Source: Acidobacteriaceae bacterium
Lineage (GTDB): Bacteria > Acidobacteriota > Terriglobia > Terriglobales > Acidobacteriaceae
Reading direction: 5' to 3'
NCBI GenBank assembly: GCA_013361705.1
Contig: JABFXN010000107.1
Span: 1-45,270, forward strand
DNA length: 45,270 bases
The position numbers and the translations under genes are program-made. Of this stretch, positions 7,581 to 15,064 are shown one piece after another. Position 1 is the stretch's first letter, and each line of letters begins with the position of its first letter. The notes under the pieces were generated by a model. That model was not told where the DNA came from. It was given only the letters and a program-made list of their open reading frames with translations, and made no database searches.

Positions 7581-9179
7581 CTAGAGAAAGATCGCCTTGT
7601 GGCCGCTACACTCTTGCCCGGCGTGGCTGACGATTTCTGACGGGAAATCGTCGCCGGTGCGGGCCAGGAACCAGGTACCAGCTACCGCGCGCTCCTGTAC
7701 GTGACCTTCGGGGAAGAGGTTCAGCGTCACTGCATCTGCATGCTTACGCAGCGAGGCGTTCTTTTCCTGCTCAAAACGTGCAGCCATGCGGCGCAGCCGA
7801 TTCATCTGGTAGCGCATCTTCGAAGCGGACACCTCACCAGACCTGGCCAGTTCAGCATCGACCGACTGCATCCATCCCAGTAACCCATCCAATTCACGGT
7901 CCAACGCGTTGCCAGTGGCCTGCAGCCTCTTTTTGCCTTCGACCGGCATGGCTCGTGCGCCCAGGCGAAGCGCCAGGTCGTCTGCCGACGAGAACGCTTC
8001 CTTCAACCCGAGTTCGTGCTGATCCATCACTTTGGCAATCGCCGGCTCAACCAACGTGGCTGACATACGCGGCAGAACAGTCGTACGGCGTCCGAGAATG
8101 GTGTCATACAACACGCCCGACTGCGCAAAGTAAGCGATCTCCGCCGGTCCACCAATATAGGCTGACGTCGGCAGAATCTGATCCTGAAAGACAGGGCGCA
8201 GCAACGCGTTCGGGCTGAAACGCTCGGGAGCAGCAGCCAACAGCGCCTTCAATTCTTCGGTCGTGTAGGAGACATGACCAGCCTTCCATGCGCCATCCTT
8301 ATGACGCAGCGCATGGCGTTCGCCCGTCTGCTCATCAAAGAGGAAGAGCAAGCTGCCCTGTTCCGGCAGCAGGACCTGCGCATGGTAGCCGGCGCCGATC
8401 AAGGCCTGGGAACGTGCGCGAACCGCAGCTTCCAACTCCTCGGCCTGCTCGATTGCCGCCAACAGCACCGGCGAGCCCAGCTCATGATAGCCGCGCTCGG
8501 CGGCATCGATCGTCAGCAGACCCTCGGCCGCAAAGATCTCGCGCAGCAGTCCGGTAAATGCCTCGGCCAATGTCTTGCCAGGGGCATAGTGGCGCTTCAA
8601 GGTCTCTGTAATCGGAGCCCAGGCAAGTAACTCCGTCGCCTGCTCCACTAACGCAGTAATCTCTTCCGGCAGCACCACGCCGCCGACAGCGGTGTTGCGA
8701 TGCACCAGGCTCTTCAGCCGCAGCGTCTCTGCCGAGTTCTTGGTCAACAGCAGAACCTGATTGACCTCATCGAGGTCGTGATCTTCGGTCGCCGGCCAGA
8801 AGATCGGCACATGCGGGACTCCGGCCTCGGTCGCTTCCTTTGCCCTGCGAACGGCGGTTGCCGCCTTGAAGAGCGTGTAGAGCGGTCCACCGAGGATACC
8901 GACCTGCTGCCCGCTCACAACGACACCAGCGCCGTCACGCAGCATCTCCAGGTGCTTGCGGGCTGCCGGTGAAGGATCGGGGTTCTGGGCCTCCAGCAGC
9001 GAGACCAGGCGGGCGCGATGCTCCGGTGTCAGCTCAGGCGCCTTGTCGCGCCACGCCGTATCGGCCGGATGGCCACCGAAGCTCTCAGCAAGAAGGGGAT
9101 TGTCCCAATAGGCGAGATACTCGCGAAACAGACGCGAGACGCCGGGCAGCACCGTGATGGGGTAGCACTCAGACCGCAT
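7581..9179 (-). CDS. bshC: Bacillithiol biosynthesis cysteine-adding enzyme BshC
   Basis: BshC adds cysteine to glucosaminyl-malate, the last step of bacillithiol synthesis. The 532-residue protein shows the family signatures: VVSGQQVGILGGPLYTLFKA near the N-terminus, PIFWPATEDHDLDEVNQ, FSPNALLRPVFQDQILP, TSAYIGGPAEIAYFAQ and LPRMSATLVEP, and a C-terminal helical region with MRYQMNRLRRMAARFEQEK. I place the start at the ATG at 9179 (MRSECYPITVLPG), where family homology begins; an in-frame GTG at 9227 adds 16 residues without similarity. Bacillithiol is known from Firmicutes, Deinococcus and several other phyla including Acidobacteria, so this supports the taxonomic guess. bshA and bshB are not in the window. 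Confidence 0.93.
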   Translation of the reverse strand: MRSECYPITVLPGVSRLFREYLAYWDNPLLAESFGGHPADTAWRDKAPELTPEHRARLVSLLEAQNPDPSPAARKHLEMLRDGAGVVVSGQQVGILGGPLYTLFKAATAVRRAKEATEAGVPHVPIFWPATEDHDLDEVNQVLLLTKNSAETLRLKSLVHRNTAVGGVVLPEEITALVEQATELLAWAPITETLKRHYAPGKTLAEAFTGLLREIFAAEGLLTIDAAERGYHELGSPVLLAAIEQAEELEAAVRARSQALIGAGYHAQVLLPEQGSLLFLFDEQTGERHALRHKDGAWKAGHVSYTTEELKALLAAAPERFSPNALLRPVFQDQILPTSAYIGGPAEIAYFAQSGVLYDTILGRRTTVLPRMSATLVEPAIAKVMDQHELGLKEAFSSADDLALRLGARAMPVEGKKRLQATGNALDRELDGLLGWMQSVDAELARSGEVSASKMRYQMNRLRRMAARFEQEKNASLRKHADAVTLNLFPEGHVQERAVAGTWFLARTGDDFPSEIVSHAGQECSGHKAIFL

Positions 9180-9364
9180 GGAGATTACTCGTACAGAGGC
9201 ACACAGATGAGTCTCGCATACCGACACGATCCGTTTTCCAAACTTTCACAGTAAGGAAGAGACGTTCGCCGTACGAGTTTTGTCAGCCGGTGCATCTTAA
9301 ATTCGCGTTGCACGGTTAGATTCATTAGTCCGCCCCGGCGATGCAGAGTGTTAGGTTTAGTTTT

Positions 9365-9979
9365 ATGGCGACCAAAACATCCGCGAAACGAACTCCCGCG
9401 AAAAAGGCTCCGGCGCGACGTTCCGGCAAGGCAAAACTCCTCGAACAGAAGCTGGCGTACGATGGCCCGCTCTTCAAGGTATGGTCTGAAACCGTAGAGG
9501 AGCCGGGCGGCATCGTCTCCAAACGGGACATCATCCGTCATAACGGATCGGTCGTGATCCTCGCCGTCGACGACCGCCAATCAAAGCGTGATCCCTACAT
9601 CATCATGGAGCGGCAGTATCGCCAGGCGGCACAGCAGTTCCTGCTGGAGCTCCCCGCCGGCCGGCGTGAAGCTGACGAGAAGCCCTTGGCCGCCGCGAAA
9701 CGCGAGATGATCGAAGAGACCGGCTATCGTGCCCGCCGCTGGAAAAAGCTGGTCCGCTACTACGCCAGCCCTGGTTTTCTAGGTGAGTGGATGGAAATTT
9801 ACCTAGCCACCGATCTGACCGACGGTGAGGCCCAGCCCGAAGACGATGAGAAGATCGAGATCCTTCGTATCCGCCTCTCTGAATTGCTGAAGATGCGCAA
9901 TGAAGGCCAGATTCACGATGGAAAGACCATCATCGGCATCTCCATCTACGAGGCTCTGCGGCGCGGCGGCAAGGCCTAG
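9365..9979 (+). CDS. NUDIX hydrolase (ADP-ribose pyrophosphatase-like) with Lys/Ala-rich N-terminal tail
   Basis: A 204-residue NUDIX protein. The box G-x5-E-x7-RE-x2-EE-x-G is complete at residues 99-121 (GRREADE through REMIEETGY), with ELPAGR before it, the typical setting of the ADP-sugar pyrophosphatase branch (NudF-like), which cleaves ADP-ribose to AMP and ribose 5-phosphate. The first 24 residues are a basic AK-rich tail (KTSAKRTPAKKAPARRSGKAK) like histone H1-type tails, not part of the NUDIX fold. ATG at 9365 is used; an in-frame ATG at 9341 would add 8 residues and neither has a good ribosome binding site. A hairpin follows at 9998. The substrate is inferred from subfamily resemblance only. 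Confidence 0.87.
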   Translation: MATKTSAKRTPAKKAPARRSGKAKLLEQKLAYDGPLFKVWSETVEEPGGIVSKRDIIRHNGSVVILAVDDRQSKRDPYIIMERQYRQAAQQFLLELPAGRREADEKPLAAAKREMIEETGYRARRWKKLVRYYASPGFLGEWMEIYLATDLTDGEAQPEDDEKIEILRIRLSELLKMRNEGQIHDGKTIIGISIYEALRRGGKA

Positions 9980-9997
9980 AACATCAATCCACTTTCA

Positions 9998-10019
9998 GGC
10001 GGGAAGGCCTCTTCCCGCC
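9998..10019 (+). terminator. Hairpin between NUDIX and cold-shock genes
   Basis: GGCGGGAAG (9998-10006), loop GCCT, CTTCCCGCC (10011-10019): a perfect 9-bp stem, but the tail CGTTGCTTTCC is only weakly T-rich. It may terminate the NUDIX transcript or sit in the 5' leader of the cold-shock mRNA. Confidence 0.5.
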
Positions 10020-10126
10020 CGTTGCTTTCCTTCAGAAAACCTTCCTGCCCCTCATCCGCGTCATACCGATCACGCGCGGGTTCATTCGTTCCCGAGCAGA
10101 CTTCCCTCCCGCGAGGTTCGACGAAC

Positions 10127-10345
10127 GTGGCACATTACAAGGGCAAAGTGAAGTGGTTCAATAACGCGAAGGGCTACGGGTTTCTGGGCCGGGACGATGG
10201 CCCGGACGTGTTTGTCCACTACAGCTCGATTCAGCTTGAAGGTTATAAGAGCCTCAAAGAGGGCGACGAGGTCGAGTTCGACATCATTGAAGGCCAGAAG
10301 GGCCCGCAGGCCGACCAGGTCACACGGCTAAAAGAGGCGTCCTAG
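10127..10345 (+). CDS. Cold-shock domain protein (CspA family)
   Basis: A 72-residue single cold-shock domain that binds single-stranded RNA or DNA and acts as an RNA chaperone. RNP1 reads [10 protein letters not shown] and RNP2 [10 protein letters not shown], after the usual start [15 protein letters not shown]. The GTG at 10127 is chosen because Csp proteins begin a few residues before KGKVKWFN and GAGG (10113-10116) is at proper distance; a longer frame from 10022 would prepend 35 unrelated residues. The 147-base distance from the NUDIX stop, with a hairpin, leaves room for a long leader as in many csp mRNAs. Position before polX may be coincidental. Confidence 0.92.
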   Translation: MAHYKGKVKWFNNAKGYGFLGRDDGPDVFVHYSSIQLEGYKSLKEGDEVEFDIIEGQKGPQADQVTRLKEAS

Positions 10346-10422
10346 AGCATTTTCCTTGTTGCTGGGTATCCCGCAAGGGATGTGCAGCGGCGTTTTCATT
10401 GCGGAAACGCCCATGGATATGA
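10344..10422. repeat. Intergenic repeat, family A (AGAGCATTTTCC element), copy 1
   Basis: Begins on the csp stop codon with AGAGCATTTTCC, then GCTGGGTATCCCG, CGTTTTCATTGCGGAAA and CGCCCAT. The same order of blocks is found inverted at 16241-16323 with roughly three quarters of positions matching by eye. A short derivative is at 36023-36060. Confidence 0.75.
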
Positions 10423-10491
10423 AGACCTACTCTAATCCTTTAGCCGACGAGCCGCAGAGTTTTCTCATAGCTGTACCGCACGGTGCATACT

Positions 10492-10527
10492 AGCGGACAG
10501 GGCTTTGTTCAAGCCTTGTCCGCTTTT
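10492..10527 (+). terminator. Strong hairpin with T tract directly before the polX start
   Basis: AGCGGACAGGGCTT (10492-10505), loop TGTTC, AAGCCTTGTCCGCT (10511-10524): 14 bp with a single G-U pair, followed by TTT. It ends only 5 bases before the polX ATG, in the place of the ribosome binding site. It may terminate upstream transcription or act as an attenuator or translation-blocking structure of polX. Confidence 0.65.
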
Positions 10528-10532
10528 GATTC

Positions 10533-12275
10533 ATGGAAAACGTCACAATCGCCCGCCTGCTGGATGAGACCGCCGATCTGCTCGAGATCGACGCGGCCGA
10601 CCCATTCCGCATCCGCAGCTACCGCCGCGCCGCTGAAGCTGTTGAACAGCAGACCACCCAGCTCACTACCCTCATTGACGAACCGAAACAACTACTCGCC
10701 ATTGCCGGCATCGGCAAAAGTATGGCGGCGAACATTGTCGACCTGGTCAAGTCCGGTACTATGCCGCTGCGCGAGGAGCTGCTGGCCAAGTACCGGCCTA
10801 CCATGCTTGAGCTGCTGAAGCTCCCCGGCATGGGACCGAAGACCGTTGCCCTTATCTGGAGCGCCCTTGGCGTCGCCGACATCGATAACCTGGAGACGGC
10901 CGCCAAGGAAGGCAAGCTGAACGATCTGCCGCGCTTCGGACAGAAGCAGGTCGACAAGATACTCAAGGGCATTGAGGACTTCCGCAAGAACACCGGCCGC
11001 TATCGCATCGACGATGCCACTGCGACCGCCGAGCGCATTGCCGCGCTCATCCGCGAATTTCCCGGCATCGACACCGTCACCCCGGCCGGCTCACTACGCC
11101 GCGGCCGCGAGACCGTCGGCGATCTTGACCTCCTTGTCACCGGCCCTGCCTGTGAACCCGACTGCGTTGCTGCGGTCGTCGATCACGTCGCCGCTCTCCC
11201 GCTGATCGCGAACCTCATTGCGAAAGGCCAGAACAAGGTGAGCTTCAACATGCGCAACGGCCTGCAGGTTGATGTGCGCATGCTTCCAAGGAGCAGCTAC
11301 GGCGCCGCACTGCAGTACTTCACCGGCTCCAAGATGCACAACGTCGCACTCCGCCAGCGGGCCATCAAGATGGGCTACACCCTCAGCGAATACGCCCTGG
11401 CCCGCATGGACGATAGCTCGATAGTTGCCTCGGCCACCGAGCAGGAGATCTATAACGCCCTCGGCCTCGACTACATTCCACCAGAGCTGCGCGAGAACAA
11501 TGGCGAGATTGAAGCCGCGCAGTCCCATACCCTTCCCCGCCTGATTGAGATCACCGACATTCGCGGCGACGTACATTCCCATACTGTCGCCAGTGATGGC
11601 CGGCAGACTATCCGCGAGATGGCCGAAGGCGCTCTCGCCAAAGGCTACAAGTTCCTCGCGATTACCGACCACACCAAGAACCTCGCCATGACCAATGGCC
11701 TTGACGATGCCAGGGCGCTGGAACACATCGCGGCCATCCGCCAGGTCGACCGCGAGATGGAGGGTCGCATCCGCGTCTTCGCCGGCATCGAGGTCGATAT
11801 TCTCGGCGACGGCGCGCTCGATCTCGAAGACAGCACACTGGCGCAGATGGATGTCGTCATCGGCTCCGTCCACACCCTCTTCAATCAGCCATACGAAGAG
11901 ATGACCGATCGTATCCTGCGTGCCGTGGAAAATCCCTATCTGCGCATTCTGGGACATCCGACCGGACGCAAGGTAATGGCGCGCGAAGCCTATACCTTCG
12001 ATCTGGAGCGCGTACTGCGGCGCTGCGCTGAGCTGGGCGTCGTGGTGGAACACAACGCCGGCATGCCCCGCCTCGACCTTAGCGACCGCAATCTGCGCCT
12101 GGCTAAGGAACTTGGCTGCCGCATCTCCGTCAATACAGATGCGCACGCTGTCTCTGATTTCGAACAGATGCCCTTCGGGATCACCCAACTGCGCCGCGCC
12201 TGGCTTACGCCGGCCGACGTGATCAACACCTACTCGCCGGAGGAATTTCTTGCGGCGTTACGACCCAGGCCGTGA
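10533..12275 (+). CDS. polX: Family X DNA polymerase / PHP exonuclease PolX
   Basis: Bacterial PolX fills short gaps in base-excision repair and carries a 3'-5' exonuclease in a PHP domain. The 580-residue protein has both parts. The N-terminal helix-hairpin-helix motifs are at LLAIAGIGKSMAANI (54-68) and LLKLPGMGPKTVALI (94-108); the nucleotidyl transferase site is GSLRRG (186-191) with VGDLDLLV (D197, D199) and a third Asp at QVDVRM (D247). The PHP domain starts near residue 343 with RGDVHSHTVASDG (H348, H350), then AITDHTKN and GIEVDI, ending with NTDAHAV. All key residues are kept. No Shine-Dalgarno is visible because a hairpin occupies that position. The downstream gene begins on the polX stop codon. 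Confidence 0.95.
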   Translation: MENVTIARLLDETADLLEIDAADPFRIRSYRRAAEAVEQQTTQLTTLIDEPKQLLAIAGIGKSMAANIVDLVKSGTMPLREELLAKYRPTMLELLKLPGMGPKTVALIWSALGVADIDNLETAAKEGKLNDLPRFGQKQVDKILKGIEDFRKNTGRYRIDDATATAERIAALIREFPGIDTVTPAGSLRRGRETVGDLDLLVTGPACEPDCVAAVVDHVAALPLIANLIAKGQNKVSFNMRNGLQVDVRMLPRSSYGAALQYFTGSKMHNVALRQRAIKMGYTLSEYALARMDDSSIVASATEQEIYNALGLDYIPPELRENNGEIEAAQSHTLPRLIEITDIRGDVHSHTVASDGRQTIREMAEGALAKGYKFLAITDHTKNLAMTNGLDDARALEHIAAIRQVDREMEGRIRVFAGIEVDILGDGALDLEDSTLAQMDVVIGSVHTLFNQPYEEMTDRILRAVENPYLRILGHPTGRKVMAREAYTFDLERVLRRCAELGVVVEHNAGMPRLDLSDRNLRLAKELGCRISVNTDAHAVSDFEQMPFGITQLRRAWLTPADVINTYSPEEFLAALRPRP

Positions 12276-12862
12276 GGAACATGCACGAGATCAAGTTTCA
12301 CCAGACCCACCGACCCCTCCGCCACTTTCTGTGGCCCATCACCATTGCCTGCGTGGTTCTTGCCGCAGTCGCCATCGGGATCTATCTCCGCAGTCCACAT
12401 GCACCGGCAAAGGTGAGCGTGACCCACGTTGCCGCTGTACCTACGACCGTTACCTACTCTAACGACGTGGGGACGCTGAAGCTGCTTGGCAAGACTGACT
12501 CTAACGAAAACACCCTCTATGTTCTGGCGACGGTGAAGGTACACAACAATCTCAAAACTCCGGTCTTTCTGAAGGACCTTACCGGAGCGCTCACCATGCC
12601 CGATGGATCGGAGCTACTGACCAGCGCTGTCGAAAAGGACGATGTCCCGGTCACCTTCACGGCCTTCCCGAAGGTGAAAGAAGCCGCTGACGGTAAGCCT
12701 CTATTGCTCCGCGAAACCGAAGTCCCCGGCATGAGCGATATGGAGGGTCTGGTCCTCCTCGGCTTCCGAGATGCTACCCAACAGACCTGGGATCAGAGCA
12801 AGCACGCCGCAGTCAAGATTGCGCCCTACCACTACGACCCCATCGTGGCCGAGATGAAGTAG
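12272..12862 (+). CDS. Membrane-anchored hypothetical protein with Ig-like periplasmic domain
   Basis: A protein of about 196 residues with one N-terminal membrane helix (FLWPITIACVVLAAVAIGIYL) and a soluble beta-rich domain containing NTLYVLATVKVHNNLKTPVFLKDLTGAL, which resembles the Ig-like fold of DUF4352-type or late-embryogenesis-type domains; this is a loose resemblance. Start choice is open: a GTG at 12272 overlaps the polX stop (GTGA), implying translational coupling, while an ATG at 12281 lies just 2-5 bases after AGGA. It is followed by a terminator at 12911. Function unknown; cotranscription with polX is likely from the overlap. Confidence 0.75.
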   Translation: MRNMHEIKFHQTHRPLRHFLWPITIACVVLAAVAIGIYLRSPHAPAKVSVTHVAAVPTTVTYSNDVGTLKLLGKTDSNENTLYVLATVKVHNNLKTPVFLKDLTGALTMPDGSELLTSAVEKDDVPVTFTAFPKVKEAADGKPLLLRETEVPGMSDMEGLVLLGFRDATQQTWDQSKHAAVKIAPYHYDPIVAEMK

Positions 12863-12880
12863 CATCCCGGCCACCAAACG

Positions 12881-12940
12881 GGGTGCCCCATGTCCCATGG
12901 GGACATGGTATTCGAGCGGCAGCTCGAACCGCCTTTTTTT
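12881..12940 (+). terminator. Family C repeat ending in a terminator hairpin
   Basis: GGGTGCCCCATGTCCC pairs with GGGGACATGG, then TTCGAGC (12911-12917), loop GGCA, GCTCGAA (12922-12928) and, after CCGCC, seven T residues (12934-12940). The arrangement copies the repeat at 7339-7438, again just downstream of a plus-strand gene. Confidence 0.65.
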
Positions 12941-12994
12941 GTCATTTCGTAGCGCAGCGGAGAAATCTGCTTGAATCCAGGCTGCTTCTCTATC
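12941..12994. repeat. Intergenic repeat, family B (GTCATTTCG...AATCTGCTT), copy 1
   Basis: GTCATTTCG-TAGCGCAGC-GGAGAAATCTGCTT, with GCTTCTCTATCGAC after an 11-base interruption. Related units at 39019-39062 and 39385-39422 share GTCATTTCG, the AGC core and AATCTGCTTCTCTA. Confidence 0.75.
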
Positions 12995-13020
12995 GACACC
13001 TTCCCGAGCAAAACTAAACA

Positions 13021-13042
13021 GGGCTGAGATTTCTCTCAGCCC
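13021..13042. terminator. Bidirectional terminator between convergent genes
   Basis: GGGCTGAGA (13021-13029), loop TTTC, TCTCAGCCC (13034-13042): a perfect 9-bp stem. On the minus strand the tail is TGTTTAGTTTTG, on the plus strand TTCTTCATTTCC. It lies 24 bases beyond the stop of the minus-strand coiled-coil gene. Confidence 0.75.
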
Positions 13043-13065
13043 TTCTTCATTTCCAACAAAACCAT

Positions 13066-13866
13066 CTAGCTCTTCGGCGTCGACAAATACCCGCTGATCT
13101 GGTTCTTTGCCATACTGTTCACCACAATCTCGAACAGGGCCGGACTCTTGCCGGAGTAGAACTGCACCGGCTCCATGATCGTCTTATCCTTCTTTTCGAT
13201 GTTGCGGTCGTCGGACGAGATCACCATCGTGTACTTGCCCTTCTTCTGATCGACCTTCTTCAACTGCACCTTGATGGTCGAAAGCAGCGTCGGCTGCCCG
13301 CCCTTCTGTAGCGTGAACTCGACGTAGTTGCGGTCGCCTTTGTGCTTCAGAATCTCCAGCTCGTCGTGGTTCTTCGCAATCAAACCGCTCATCACACCGG
13401 CATCCCCGACAACGCGCTGCAGCTGGCTTTTGGTGGTGTCCAGATCGGCTTTGGTGCTGGCGACATCCGTCTTCACGCCGCCCACATCCGTCTTTACACC
13501 GCTTACTTCGCTCGATACCGCACTTACCTGCTTGTTCGTCGCCTCCTGTGCGGCGATCAACTTCGCGTCGGCAGCCTTCTGCGCCGCCAGAATGCTCTGC
13601 GCGCGCTGCTCAAGTTGTCGCTGCGTCAAACCGACGCTGGCTCCAAGAGTCTCCGTGGCGGCCTTCAGGCGCGCGTTCGTCGCCGTAAGCTTTTCGTTCA
13701 GATCGGCGTTCGCTGCTTTGGCCGCTGCCAGGTTCTTCTCCGCCTCGCCAAGGTGGTTCTGCAAACCGTAGCACCAGATCAGCGAGGCGATCCCCAGCGC
13801 CAAGGCGATGAAGACCACCGCAATAAAAGCTCCGGACATCTGTCTCTGTTCAATTTCTTCACTCAT
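13066..13866 (-). CDS. Membrane-anchored coiled-coil protein
   Basis: A 266-residue protein with one N-terminal membrane helix (AFIAVVFIALALGIASLIWCYGL, residues 13-35) and a long Ala/Lys/Glu-rich coiled coil (about 36-165). Within it are consecutive heptads VSGVKTD, VGGVKTD, VASTKAD and LDTTKSQ. The C-terminal 95 residues form a separate domain (NYVEFTLQKGGQPTLLSTIKVQLKKVDQKKGKYTMVISSDD and FEIVVNSMAKNQISGYLSTPK) that I do not recognise. The heptads match the pattern of phage-fibre or cell-envelope spacer rods, but here the rod is membrane-bound. GGAG lies about 14 bases before the ATG. Convergent with the previous gene and divergent from thiO. Function unknown. Confidence 0.82.
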   Translation of the reverse strand: MSEEIEQRQMSGAFIAVVFIALALGIASLIWCYGLQNHLGEAEKNLAAAKAANADLNEKLTATNARLKAATETLGASVGLTQRQLEQRAQSILAAQKAADAKLIAAQEATNKQVSAVSSEVSGVKTDVGGVKTDVASTKADLDTTKSQLQRVVGDAGVMSGLIAKNHDELEILKHKGDRNYVEFTLQKGGQPTLLSTIKVQLKKVDQKKGKYTMVISSDDRNIEKKDKTIMEPVQFYSGKSPALFEIVVNSMAKNQISGYLSTPKS

Positions 13867-13950
13867 ATGCGTCCCACGTTCTCCTTAGCCTTGGGGCAAA
13901 GTATAGCCTCGCCCCGCCCGCTGAGATAGACGAGTTTCTACAATGACCGT

Positions 13951-14994
13951 ATGCAGCAGGTAGATGTAGCCGTCGTAGGAGCAGGAGTCATTGGGCTGGC
14001 CGTTGCGCTGGAGCTTCGCAGCCGCGGGCTTTCGGTCGCTGTCGCCGACAAAAACGATCCGGTCAGGGAAGCAAGCTGGGCTGCCGGCGGCATGCTCGCC
14101 GTGGACGACCCGGAAAACCCCGCTCCCCTGCGGCCGCTCTCTGCCTGGTCGCGCGATCTCTATCCGGAGTTCCTCGCACGAATCGAGCAGCACAGCAATC
14201 TGCTTGTTCCCATCCGCACCCATCGTGCCCTGCAGGGAGCCCATGAAGGCGGCTCCTCGCCCGAGGCTCTCAACGCCCTGAAAGAGATCGGCCTCTCTCC
14301 CCAGGGATACGCCTGGGCACTCCAGGACGAAGGTTCACTCGATCCGCGCGACCTCGGCGCAGCGCTCCATGCCGCATGTACTCATACAGACGTCTCAATA
14401 CGATCCCACTGCACTGTCGACACGCTCGCGCGCGAAGGCGCCGGATGGCGGTTGCACACCGTTGGTGGTGGTGGCGACATCTTTGCCGGCCGTGTCGTCC
14501 TCTGCACTGGAAGCTGGGCCGGTCCCCGTAACCTGCCCGTCTTCCCCCGCAAAGGCCAGATGATGGCCGTCGAGATGGGTGTGCCGCTCGATACCGTCGT
14601 GCGCACACCGGAGATCTACCTGATTCCACGAGGCGACGGACGTGTCGTCATCGGCGCCACTATCGAAGATGCGGGCTATGACAAGACCGTGCACAACGCC
14701 GATATCGCTGCCCTGCAAGCGCGCGCTGTGAAACTGTTTCCACCGGCGGCGCAGGCGCCCATCGTCGAAACCTGGGCCGGTCTTCGGCCGGCAACCCACG
14801 ACGGCCTGCCGCTGATTGGCGCTGTTGAAGAAGGCCTCTATGCCGCCACAGGCCACTATCGCAATGGGATCCAGCTCGCCGCCGCAACCGCCCGCGCCAT
14901 CGGTCTGCAACTGACTGGAGAGTCCCTTCCGATCGACATGCAAGCCTATGCCGTAAATCGCACATTTACGCCGGTATTCGCACAACCGTCATGA
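13951..14994 (+). CDS. thiO: Glycine oxidase ThiO
   Basis: ThiO oxidises glycine to iminoglycine (dehydroglycine) for the thiazole part of thiamine. The 347-residue FAD protein of the DAO family starts with the dinucleotide motif VAVVGAGVIGLAVALEL (residues 6-22), continues with VREASWAAGGMLA, the ThiO/DAO signature, and ends with TWAGLRPATHDGLPLIGAV and YAATGHYRNGIQLAAATA, where the GHYRNGI block binds FAD and the substrate carboxylate (Arg). No other thi gene is nearby, which is unusual as thiO is often in a thi operon. Other DAO family members (D-amino acid or sarcosine oxidases) are possible, but GHYRNGI favours ThiO. Start ATG at 13951; no strong ribosome binding site seen. Confidence 0.85.
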   Translation: MQQVDVAVVGAGVIGLAVALELRSRGLSVAVADKNDPVREASWAAGGMLAVDDPENPAPLRPLSAWSRDLYPEFLARIEQHSNLLVPIRTHRALQGAHEGGSSPEALNALKEIGLSPQGYAWALQDEGSLDPRDLGAALHAACTHTDVSIRSHCTVDTLAREGAGWRLHTVGGGGDIFAGRVVLCTGSWAGPRNLPVFPRKGQMMAVEMGVPLDTVVRTPEIYLIPRGDGRVVIGATIEDAGYDKTVHNADIAALQARAVKLFPPAAQAPIVETWAGLRPATHDGLPLIGAVEEGLYAATGHYRNGIQLAAATARAIGLQLTGESLPIDMQAYAVNRTFTPVFAQPS

Positions 14995-15020
14995 CAATCC
15001 TCGCGGCGCTGCGCTATAAC
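14991..15020 (+). promoter_or_regulatory. Putative sigma-70 promoter of citrate synthase
   Basis: ATGACA (14991-14996, 5 of 6 to TTGACA) overlaps the thiO stop codon; after 18 bases TATAAC (15015-15020, 5 of 6 to TATAAT). The citrate synthase ATG lies 45 bases downstream of the -10 box. Confidence 0.5.
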
Positions 15021-15064
15021 CGTTAGTACTAAATTTACGTTTCCTCACGGGAGTAGAGTTCAGC

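Noticed and set aside
11094-12188. 364-codon open frame antisense to polX
   Set aside because: Antisense to a fully conserved enzyme; such long frames are common in high-GC genes and it lacks a start signal and domain.
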